The notes under the pieces are model-generated. The model worked only from the letters and a program-made list of their open reading frames with translations, had not been told where the DNA came from and searched no databases. DNA of 5,033 nucleotides, from assembly GCA_934567115.1 (NCBI GenBank), contig CAKTJA010000108.1, positions 1-5,033 on the forward strand, read 5' to 3'. The position numbers and the translations under genes are program-made. How positions within the stretch are numbered: position 1 is the first letter of the stretch; each line of letters starts with the position of its first letter. This document shows positions 1 through 5,033 of the stretch, piece by piece. The DNA is from an uncultured Oscillospiraceae bacterium (GTDB lineage: Bacteria > Bacillota > Clostridia > Oscillospirales > Oscillospiraceae).

Positions 1-966
1 AGGCTGAGCTTTTTGATGGGCAATTACATCACGCTCACCAACCTGACGGAGCGCGAGGCTCAGCGGATCATCGACCTGCGCATCAGCCCCATCAACGTCT
101 CCGTGCAGGCGACCGAGCCGCAGCTGCGGCGCACGCTGCTCGGAAACAGGGACGCCGACAAGAGCATCGAGTATATGAGGGCCTTCGGTAAGGCCGGGAT
201 CGACATGAACGGGCAGATCGTCGTCTGCCCGGGGTGGAACGACGGCGAGCATCTGCGCCGCAGCATCGAGGACCTGATGGATATTGGCTTTCGCTCCTGC
301 TCCGTCGTGCCGGTCGGGCTGACGAAGTTCAGGCGGGGACTGGCAAGGCTCCGCCCGATGACCGGGGCCGAGGCGGGGGAGATCATCGACCTTGTGGACG
401 GCTACGGTGAAAAATGTCTGAAGAAATACGGCACAAGGATGTTCTTCTGCGCGGATGAATTTTATATCAAGGCGGGCCGTCCGCTGCCGGACGAAGAATA
501 TTACGAGGAATATCAGCAGCTTGAAAACGGCGTTGGGATGCTGCGCAGCACGATGAACGAATTTCTCAGCGCGCTGGAGGACGTGACCTCCGGGGACGTG
601 AGCAGCTTCACCGTCGCCACCGGCTGCGCCGCTCAGCCGTTTATCGCCCGGCTTGTGGACGAGGCGAAAAGGAAGTTCCCCGGGCTGAGGGGAGAGGTCG
701 TCGGCATCGTCAACAACTTCTTCGGGGATACGATCACGGTGTCGGGCCTTGTCACCGCGCAGGATCTGATCGCCCAGCTCAGGGACAGGCCCACGCTCGG
801 CGAACGGGTGCTGATCCCCGCGAACATGCTTCGCCACGGCGAGGGCGTGTTTCTCGACGACTATACCGTTGAACAGGTGGAACAGGCTCTGGCGCGGCCG
901 CTTACGGTGTCCGAGACGGACGGGTTCGCCCTGTGCGACGCGATCTTTATGCAGGACGGGGCTTGA
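1..966 (+). CDS. Radical SAM/DUF512 family Fe-S oxidoreductase (COG1625), C-terminal part, 5' end cut by window edge
   Basis: The reading frame is open from the first base (RLSFLMGNY...), so the gene starts upstream; the TTG at 13 and ATG at 16 are internal codons. The visible 321 residues match the latter part of the radical SAM domain followed by DUF512. Recognisable family segments are GNYITLTNL near residues 7-15, GQIVVCPGWNDG at about 71-82, VVPVGLTKFRRGL at about 103-114, CADEFY at about 150-155, LENGVG at about 174-179, and the C-terminal PANMLRHGEGVFLDD. In this family a PDZ-like N-terminal region and the CxxxCxxC motif that holds the SAM-binding [4Fe-4S] cluster precede this point, so their absence here reflects the window edge and is not evidence of decay. 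The substrate and reaction are not known to me. The gene lies upstream of der on the same strand, an arrangement I recall as common in Clostridia. It ends at TGA 964-966. Family assignment is firm; function is open. Confidence 0.9.
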   Translation, partial: RLSFLMGNYITLTNLTEREAQRIIDLRISPINVSVQATEPQLRRTLLGNRDADKSIEYMRAFGKAGIDMNGQIVVCPGWNDGEHLRRSIEDLMDIGFRSCSVVPVGLTKFRRGLARLRPMTGAEAGEIIDLVDGYGEKCLKKYGTRMFFCADEFYIKAGRPLPDEEYYEEYQQLENGVGMLRSTMNEFLSALEDVTSGDVSSFTVATGCAAQPFIARLVDEAKRKFPGLRGEVVGIVNNFFGDTITVSGLVTAQDLIAQLRDRPTLGERVLIPANMLRHGEGVFLDDYTVEQVEQALARPLTVSETDGFALCDAIFMQDGA

Positions 967-1023
967 CCGTCCGGTTGGAAACGGTCCGCCGCGAAGGGAC
1001 CAGGAGCCGTGCAAAGCAATCAG

Positions 1024-1040
1024 GGGGGAGGGTCTCCCCC
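1024..1040 (+). other. GC-rich hairpin in the der leader
   Basis: GGGGGAG (1024-1030) and CTCCCCC (1034-1040) are perfect complements separated by the 3-base loop GGT. This gives a 7-bp, nearly all-GC stem ending four bases before the AGGAGG of der. No T-run follows, so it does not look like a finished intrinsic terminator. It could stabilise a processed 5' end, affect ribosome access, or be incidental in GC-rich DNA. The structure is seen directly; any role is inference. Confidence 0.55.
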
Positions 1041-1044
1041 GGTC

Positions 1045-1050
1045 AGGAGG
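1045..1050 (+). promoter_or_regulatory. Ribosome binding site of der
   Basis: A full AGGAGG lies 8 bases before the ATG at 1059. It supports that start over the in-frame positions upstream and downstream, and the resulting N-terminus (MSKPIVAIVGRPNVGKS) is typical of Der. Confidence 0.85.
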
Positions 1051-1058
1051 AATGAACT

Positions 1059-2387
1059 ATGTCCAAACCAATTGTAGCCATCGTCGGCCGGCCGAACGTC
1101 GGCAAGTCGATGCTCTTCAACAAGCTCATCGGTCAGCGCCTGTCGATCGTTGAGGATACGCCCGGCGTCACGCGCGACCGCATTTACGGCGAATGCGAGT
1201 GGACCGGAAGGCGCTTTACCCTTGTCGATACCGGGGGCATCGAGCCGCGCACCGACAGCCAGATCCTGACCTTCATGCGTGAGCAGGCGCAGATCGCCAT
1301 TGAGAACGCGACCGTTATCATTTTTCTCACCGACGTCAAGACGGGGCTTACGGCCTCCGATCAGGAGGTCGCGAATATGCTGCTGCGCTCGCGCAAGCCG
1401 ATCGTGCTCGCGGTCAACAAAATGGATTCCGTCGGCGTGCCGAACCCCGATTACTACGAATTTTACAACCTCGGCCTCGGCGACCCGATCCCCGTTTCCG
1501 CCGTGCACGGACACGGCACCGGGGACCTGCTCGACGCCTGCGTTGCGCACTTCCCGGAGGAGGAAGAGAACGAGGAGGAGAGCGACGTTCTCAAGGTCGC
1601 CATCATCGGTAAGCCGAACGTGGGAAAGTCCTCGCTGACCAACCGCATTCTGGGGACGGAGCGGGTGATCGTCTCCAACGTTGCGGGTACGACGCGGGAC
1701 GCCATCGACTCTTATTTTGAGAACGAGACCGGAAAGTATGTTTTCATCGACACCGCTGGCATGCGCAAAAAATCCAAGGTGGACGAGAATATTGAGCGCT
1801 ACAGCGTTTTGCGCGCGACGATGGCCATTGACCGCAGCGACGTGTGTCTTATCATGATCGACGCGACCGAGGGCGTGACCGAGCAGGACACCAAGGTCGC
1901 TGGCCTTGCGCACGAGGCGGGGAAGGCGTGCATCATCGTCGTCAACAAGTGGGATCTGGTGGAGAAGGACGGCAAGACGATGGACAGGATGCGCGAGGAT
2001 ATCCGCCGCGACCTGAGCTATATGACCTACGCGCCCATTCTCTTCATCTCCGCCGCGACGGGCCAGCGCGTGCCGCGCCTTTTCGAGCTGATCAACTATG
2101 TCCATTCGCAGGCGTGTACGCGCATCACGACCGGAATGCTCAACAACGTGCTTGAGGACGCGCAGACCCGTGTGCAGCCGCCGACGGACAAGGGCAAGCG
2201 CCTGAAGATCTATTATATGACACAGGTCGGCGTGTGCCCCCCGCACTTTGTTATCTTCTGCAACGACCGTCAGCTGTTCCATTTCTCCTACCAGCGCTAT
2301 ATTGAAAACTGCATCCGCAATGTTTTCGGGCTGGAGGGAACGCCCATCATCATTTCCATCCGTCAGAAGGGCGACAAGGAGGTGTAA
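1059..2387 (+). CDS. der: GTPase Der (EngA), ribosome 50S assembly factor
   Basis: Der is a tandem GTPase that binds the large ribosomal subunit in the cytoplasm and is needed for its late maturation; it is essential in the bacteria where it has been tested. The 442 residues match the usual length of about 435-450. The first G domain has the P-loop GRPNVGKS (10-17), DTGG (57-60), NKMD (120-123) and SA (147-148). An acidic linker, EEEENEEESD (167-176), leads to the second G domain with GKPNVGKS (184-191), TTRD (211-214), DTAG (231-234), NKWD (296-299) and SAA (331-333). The C-terminal KH-like domain covers about 350-440, with the family segment GKRLKIYYMTQVG near 379-391. All nucleotide-binding motifs look intact. 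One small oddity is Met18 after the P-loop serine, where Thr is usual. The last codons contain the ribosome binding site for plsY, which starts 4 bases after the TAA, so the two are very probably cotranscribed. Confidence 0.98.
   Translation: MSKPIVAIVGRPNVGKSMLFNKLIGQRLSIVEDTPGVTRDRIYGECEWTGRRFTLVDTGGIEPRTDSQILTFMREQAQIAIENATVIIFLTDVKTGLTASDQEVANMLLRSRKPIVLAVNKMDSVGVPNPDYYEFYNLGLGDPIPVSAVHGHGTGDLLDACVAHFPEEEENEEESDVLKVAIIGKPNVGKSSLTNRILGTERVIVSNVAGTTRDAIDSYFENETGKYVFIDTAGMRKKSKVDENIERYSVLRATMAIDRSDVCLIMIDATEGVTEQDTKVAGLAHEAGKACIIVVNKWDLVEKDGKTMDRMREDIRRDLSYMTYAPILFISAATGQRVPRLFELINYVHSQACTRITTGMLNNVLEDAQTRVQPPTDKGKRLKIYYMTQVGVCPPHFVIFCNDRQLFHFSYQRYIENCIRNVFGLEGTPIIISIRQKGDKEV
2376..2382 (+). 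promoter_or_regulatory. Ribosome binding site that fixes the plsY start
   Basis: AAGGAGG lies inside the last codons of der, 9 bases before the ATG at 2392. The plsY frame stays open upstream to about 2248 within der, so this site is what selects the 2392 start and a 232-residue protein. Confidence 0.85.
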
Positions 2388-2391
2388 AGCG

Positions 2392-3090
2392 ATGGACCTT
2401 GTCAAAGCTGCGTTGTCAGGCTATAAATGGTATTTCCTTGCGGCGGCGGTGGCGGCCTATTTCTGCGGCTGCTTCAATGGGGCGCTGTTTGCCTCGAAAA
2501 CATTTTTTCATGACGACGTGCGCAGCCACGGCAGCGGCAACGCGGGCCTGACGAATTTTTACCGCACCTACGGCGCGAAATACGCCGTGCTCGTCATTGC
2601 GTGCGACATGCTCAAGGCGGTCGCTGCGGTGTTCTTTGCCGCATGGCTCGCCCGGCTCTCCGCGCAGAGCCTACCCGTGAAGGGGGAGGAGCTGGGCGGC
2701 GCGCTGGTGATCGAGTTCAAATACTGGGCGGGGCTGTTCTGCGCGCTCGGTCACATGTTTCCGTGCACCGCCGGCTTCAAGGGCGGCAAGGGGATCCTGT
2801 GCAGCGCCACGCTGACGCTGCTGCTCGACTGGCGCGTTGCGCTCGCCTGCTGGGGGACCTTCGCCCTGCTCTGGCTGACCACGCGCTATGTATCGCTCGG
2901 CTCGGTGGGTGCGGCGGCGGTTTTCCCGATCATGACGGGGATCGTTTTTCACAACACGGGGGTCACTGTGCTCTCTGCGCTGATCGCGGCGCTTGTGATC
3001 TGGGCGCACCGCGAGAATATCCGCCGCCTTTGCAGTGGGACGGAAAATAAATTTCATTTTCATGTTGACGCGCCGAAGGAGGAGACATGA
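2392..3090 (+). CDS. plsY: Acyl-phosphate:glycerol-3-phosphate acyltransferase PlsY
   Basis: PlsY is an integral membrane enzyme that transfers an acyl group from acyl-phosphate (made by PlsX, not in this window) to the sn-1 position of glycerol 3-phosphate, giving lysophosphatidic acid. The three conserved active-site regions are all visible: GSGNAGLTN (47-55), GHMFPCTAGFKGGKG (120-134) and RYVSLGS (165-171). The C-terminal HRENIRRL...GTENKF (206-221) is also typical. Hydrophobic segments at roughly 13-35, 64-88, 111-125, 140-162 and 172-205 fit a multi-pass membrane protein. At 232 residues it is somewhat longer than the common length of about 200; the extra lies in the N-terminus, in the 88-110 stretch before motif 2, and in a short tail after 221. 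After the FKGGKG motif it reads ILCS where many relatives have VATS. It starts 4 bases after der and its stop overlaps the gpsA start, so translation of plsY and gpsA is probably coupled. Confidence 0.95.
   Translation: MDLVKAALSGYKWYFLAAAVAAYFCGCFNGALFASKTFFHDDVRSHGSGNAGLTNFYRTYGAKYAVLVIACDMLKAVAAVFFAAWLARLSAQSLPVKGEELGGALVIEFKYWAGLFCALGHMFPCTAGFKGGKGILCSATLTLLLDWRVALACWGTFALLWLTTRYVSLGSVGAAAVFPIMTGIVFHNTGVTVLSALIAALVIWAHRENIRRLCSGTENKFHFHVDAPKEET
3076..3082 (+). promoter_or_regulatory. Ribosome binding site of gpsA, short spacing
   Basis: AAGGAGG inside the plsY 3' end is only 4 bases from the gpsA ATG at 3087, shorter than the 8-9 bases seen for der, plsY and the Nudix gene. Because the start codon overlaps the plsY stop (ATGA), ribosomes finishing plsY may supply much of the initiation. 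Confidence 0.7.
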
Positions 3091-4088
3091 ACACTGTTGT
3101 GCTGGGAAGCGGCGGCTGGGGAACGGCTATCGCCATGCTGCTGCAAAAGAACGGGAATCGGGTCACTCTGTGGTCGCATGACCCGAAAAAGGCGGAGCAG
3201 CTTGCTTCGACAAGGGAAAATGCTTTACTGAAAAATGTCCGCATCCCGCCGGAAATATCCATTACGGGCGACCTTGCCTGCCTTGAGGATGCGGAGCTAA
3301 CGGTGTTTGCATCGCCGTCCTTTGCGCTTCGCGACGTTGCGCGCCGCGCCGCACCGCACCTTTCGAAGGAGACGGTGCTTCTTTCCGTGACGAAGGGGGT
3401 CGAGCGCCGGACGCATCTGCGCATGTCTCAGATCATCGCGCAGGAGACCGGAAACCGGCATCCGATCGTCGTGCTCTCCGGTCCGTCCCATGCGGAGGAG
3501 GTCGCGCGGGGGATCCCGACCGGCGTGGTCGCGGCCTCAACCGATGCGGACGCCGCGCTGACGGTCCAGCGCCTCTTTACCAACGGGGAGTTCCGCGTCT
3601 ACACGCACGACGATGTGGTCGGGGTGGAGCTTGCCGGCGCGCTGAAAAACGTTGTGGCGCTCTGCTGCGGGGTGAGCGACGGCTGCGGTCTGGGCGATAA
3701 TACAAAGGCGCTGCTGATCACGCGCGCGATGGCGGAGACGTCGCGCCTTGTGGAACGGCTCGGCGGGCGGAAGGAGACGCTGGCGGGTCTTGCGGGCATG
3801 GGCGATCTGATCGTCACCTGCACCTCCATGCACTCCAGAAACCGACGCGCCGGCATCGCAATCGGACAGGGCAGGGCGCCGCAGGACGTTGTGGCCGATA
3901 TGGGCGGCGTGGTCGAGGGCTATTATGCGGCGGTCAGCGCTAAGGAGCTTTCTACCTCGCTGGGCGTGGAGATGCCGATCTGTGCCGCCGTGTACGATAT
4001 TCTGTATCACGGCGCGGACGTCGGCGACATGGTGTTTCGCCTGATGAACCGCGCGCCGAAGCGGGAAGGGGACAACAACTGGTTCTGA
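3087..4088 (+). CDS. gpsA: NAD(P)-dependent glycerol-3-phosphate dehydrogenase GpsA
   Basis: GpsA is a cytoplasmic enzyme that reduces dihydroxyacetone phosphate to sn-glycerol 3-phosphate with NAD(P)H, supplying the backbone for phospholipids. The 333 residues match the usual length. The N-terminal Rossmann fold starts with VVLGSGGWGTAIA, whose GxGxxG glycines are residues 7, 9 and 12. SVTKGVE (100-106) and LSGPSHAEEVARG (130-142) are family signatures. The C-terminal helical domain has ELAGALKNV, with Lys187 at the expected catalytic position, then GLGDNTKALLITR (201-213) with Asp204-Asn205-Thr206, and GLAGMGDLIVTCTS (234-247). Nothing is missing or broken. The start overlaps the plsY stop by 4 bases, so the product and its user are translated from neighbouring frames of one message. 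The Nudix gene follows after 37 bases. Confidence 0.98.
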   Translation: MNTVVLGSGGWGTAIAMLLQKNGNRVTLWSHDPKKAEQLASTRENALLKNVRIPPEISITGDLACLEDAELTVFASPSFALRDVARRAAPHLSKETVLLSVTKGVERRTHLRMSQIIAQETGNRHPIVVLSGPSHAEEVARGIPTGVVAASTDADAALTVQRLFTNGEFRVYTHDDVVGVELAGALKNVVALCCGVSDGCGLGDNTKALLITRAMAETSRLVERLGGRKETLAGLAGMGDLIVTCTSMHSRNRRAGIAIGQGRAPQDVVADMGGVVEGYYAAVSAKELSTSLGVEMPICAAVYDILYHGADVGDMVFRLMNRAPKREGDNNWF

Positions 4089-4125
4089 ACGGGCCGGAGA
4101 GCCTTTCGATGAGGAGGGAGAAGCT

Positions 4126-4692
4126 ATGGATATCGTTGAACGGATCGAGCGGTACGTTCCCCGCTGCGAGCAGGAGCGGCAGGATCGGGTGCAGCTCCTC
4201 CGCGCGCTGCGGGAGCAGGAGAACATCTTCACACGCGAGAACCGGTTCATGCATATGACCGCGTCGGCCTGGGTGACGAACCGGCGGCGGGACCGCGTTC
4301 TGATGGCCTATCACAATCTGTACCGATCGTGGTCGTGGCTTGGCGGTCACGCCGACGGCGACCGGGACCTGCTGGCGGTCGCGCTGCGCGAGGTGACGGA
4401 GGAGAGCGGGCTTTCCCGTGCCGCTCCGGTCACGGAGGATATTTTCTCGCTTGAGGTGCTGTCGGTGGACGGGCACGAGAAGCGCGGGGAGTATGTGCCC
4501 TCGCATCTGCATTTGAACGTGACCTATCTGCTTGCCGCAGACGACAGAGACGCGCTGTCGATCAAGTCGGATGAGAACAGCGGCGTGCGCTGGTTCACAC
4601 CGGAGGAGGCGGTCGCGGCGTCCTGCGAGCCGTGGTATCGGGAGAGGATCTACCGGAAGCTCAACGAACGGCTTGCGGAGCTTCGGCCGTAA
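4126..4692 (+). CDS. Nudix hydrolase with a non-consensus Nudix box
   Basis: The 188-residue protein has a charged helical N-terminal stretch (about 1-42), then a Nudix fold beginning near MTASAWVTN (44-52). The Nudix box spans Gly74 to Leu96. It keeps Arg88, Glu89, Glu92, Glu93 and Gly95, the REuxEExGu core whose glutamates bind the divalent metal, but has Arg80 (codon CGG at 4363-4365) where the Gx5Ex7REuxEExGu consensus has the first Glu. The family hydrolyses nucleoside diphosphates linked to another moiety; the substrate cannot be told from sequence here. The segment SWSWLGGHADGD resembles a group of uncharacterised Nudix proteins I recall from Clostridia. AGGAGG (4112-4117) lies 8 bases before the ATG. 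It is the last gene of the forward cluster, 37 bases after gpsA and directly before a hairpin terminator, so it may share the gpsA transcript. The core metal-binding residues suggest an active enzyme. Confidence 0.9.
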   Translation: MDIVERIERYVPRCEQERQDRVQLLRALREQENIFTRENRFMHMTASAWVTNRRRDRVLMAYHNLYRSWSWLGGHADGDRDLLAVALREVTEESGLSRAAPVTEDIFSLEVLSVDGHEKRGEYVPSHLHLNVTYLLAADDRDALSIKSDENSGVRWFTPEEAVAASCEPWYRERIYRKLNERLAELRP

Positions 4693-4731
4693 AAACGAAA
4701 AAGCCGCCCCCGAGGAGCGGCTTTCTTGTTT
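4691..4731. terminator. Bidirectional intrinsic terminator between the Nudix gene and rpmB
   Basis: AAAGCCGC (4700-4707) pairs with GCGGCTTT (4717-4724) around a 9-base loop. On the plus strand the stem is followed by a T-rich stretch (CTTGTTTTGCTGTTTTT); on the minus strand it is followed by the complement of AAAAACGAAAAA (4691-4702), a stronger T-tract interrupted only by CG. It therefore suits both converging genes. It begins within the Nudix stop codon and lies 16 bases beyond the rpmB stop. Confidence 0.88.
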
Positions 4732-4740
4732 TGCTGTTTT

Positions 4741-4929
4741 TCAGATTGCGCGGGTAACCTTACCGGAACGCAGACAGCGGGTACAAACATAGACATGGCG
4801 GGGCGTACCGTTTACCATCGCCTTTACGCGCTTGACATTGGGCTTCCAAGGACGATTGGAACGTCTGTGGGAATGGGAGACCCGAATACCAAAGGTCACA
4901 CCCTTGTCGCAAAATTCACACTTTGCCAT
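4741..4929 (-). CDS. rpmB: 50S ribosomal protein L28 (bL28), zinc-ribbon form
   Basis: bL28 is a small basic protein of the large ribosomal subunit. The 62-residue product starts MAKCEFCDKGVTFG and contains SHSHRRSNRPWKPN (18-31) and CTRCLRSGKVTRAI (49-62), all hallmarks of L28. Two CxxC pairs, Cys4/Cys7 and Cys49/Cys52, mark the zinc-binding (C+) form; many bacteria also carry or substitute a C-minus form used under zinc limitation, and none is seen here. The start chosen is the ATG at 4929-4927; a GTG three codons upstream lies inside the ribosome binding site and is unlikely to be used. The gene is transcribed towards the forward cluster and appears to be monocistronic, with its own promoter upstream and a terminator immediately downstream. 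Its base composition is less GC-rich than the neighbours, as expected for a conserved, highly expressed ribosomal gene. Confidence 0.98.
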   Translation of the reverse strand: MAKCEFCDKGVTFGIRVSHSHRRSNRPWKPNVKRVKAMVNGTPRHVYVCTRCLRSGKVTRAI

Positions 4930-4936
4930 CCGTTGC

Positions 4937-4944
4937 ACCTCCTT
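4937..4944 (-). promoter_or_regulatory. Ribosome binding site of rpmB
   Basis: On the minus strand AAGGAGGT lies 7 bases before the ATG at 4929. It is a near-perfect anti-16S match, fits strong expression of a ribosomal protein, and decides the start codon against the overlapping GTG at 4938-4936. Confidence 0.88.
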
Positions 4945-4985
4945 GCTGTAATCAAATCATCGCATGCACATCGCAAGCATTAAAT

Positions 4986-5014
4986 ATGATATCAGATGAA
5001 GAAATAAAATGCAA
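4986..5014 (-). promoter_or_regulatory. Candidate sigma-70/sigma-A promoter of rpmB
   Basis: Read on the minus strand, TTGCAT (5014-5009) as -35 and TATCAT (4991-4986) as -10 are separated by exactly 17 bases. The -10 matches TATAAT at 5 of 6 positions; the -35 keeps the TTG but is otherwise weak. A- and T-rich sequence lies upstream (5015-5033) and might act as an UP element. Transcription would start near 4979, giving a leader of about 50 bases. The stretch is conspicuously AT-rich against its surroundings. This is a sequence match only. Confidence 0.6.
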
Positions 5015-5033
5015 GCATATTTTTCAATTTTTT

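Noticed and set aside
869..1153. Plus-strand 94-codon open frame bridging the DUF512-der gap
   Set aside because: It overlaps the end of the DUF512 gene and the start of der in another frame, has an Arg/Pro-rich translation and no family resemblance.
2248..2391. Upstream extension of plsY into der
   Set aside because: The extension is out-of-frame der sequence; ATG 2392 has a good ribosome binding site and gives a PlsY-like N-terminus.
1020..2405. 461-codon open frame on the minus strand, opposite the whole of der
   Set aside because: It mirrors der and its translation is a low-complexity Arg/Leu/Val/Asp-rich string with no recognisable domain. Long antisense frames are expected opposite GC-rich coding sequence, and der is certain.
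2671..3424. Minus-strand open frames opposite plsY and the start of gpsA
   Set aside because: Shadow frames with biased composition; plsY and gpsA explain this DNA fully.
3537..4512. Two long minus-strand open frames (3537-4250 and 3952-4512) opposite gpsA and the Nudix gene
   Set aside because: Arg/Ser/His-rich translations without domains, lying opposite confidently assigned genes.
4726..4983. Plus-strand 85-codon open frame opposite rpmB
   Set aside because: Antisense to a certain ribosomal protein gene, starts within the terminator region and has no recognisable features.
1..5033. tRNA or rRNA genes, CRISPR arrays, insertion sequences, phage or defence genes
   Set aside because: Looked for on both strands; no tandem spacer-repeat pattern, transposase motifs, terminal inverted repeats or cloverleaf-like sequence was seen. 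The window reads as core housekeeping DNA.

Overview
The window is an ordinary-looking, GC-rich (about 60 % by eye) bacterial chromosome segment carrying a compact forward gene cluster and one convergent reverse gene. The order DUF512/radical-SAM protein, der, plsY, gpsA, the AGGAGG-type ribosome binding sites in front of the genes, and the protein wording (notably L28, PlsY and Der) all point to a GC-rich member of the Clostridia, most likely an Oscillospiraceae/Ruminococcaceae-type gut anaerobe. That placement is inference from recalled family resemblance, not a database result.

Layout. Bases 1-966 hold the C-terminal part of a COG1625-type Fe-S oxidoreductase (radical SAM/DUF512); its 5' end, including the cluster-binding cysteines, lies outside the window. 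A 92-base gap with a tight GC hairpin just ahead of the ribosome binding site leads to der (1059-2387), the double-GTPase ribosome assembly factor. plsY (2392-3090) follows after 4 bases, and gpsA (3087-4088) overlaps plsY by the 4-base ATGA. A Nudix hydrolase (4126-4692) closes the forward cluster. A hairpin with A-rich and T-rich flanks (4691-4731) can terminate both this cluster and the convergent rpmB (ribosomal protein L28, 4741-4929, minus strand). The AT-rich stretch 4930-5033 carries the rpmB ribosome binding site and a plausible sigma-70/sigma-A promoter.

How the genes fit together. GpsA makes sn-glycerol 3-phosphate from dihydroxyacetone phosphate, and PlsY acylates it to lysophosphatidic acid at the membrane, so the overlapping pair encodes consecutive steps at the entry to phospholipid synthesis. 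Der matures the 50S ribosomal subunit, and L28 is a 50S protein. The DUF512 protein and the Nudix hydrolase have no assigned substrate. Every base is accounted for by genes or short intergenic regions; no stretch over 300 bases lacks a gene.

I found no convincing undescribed system. The points worth a second look are small: a non-consensus Nudix box, the hairpin next to the der ribosome binding site, short repeats overlapping the rpmB promoter, and the unexplained linkage of the DUF512 gene to der.
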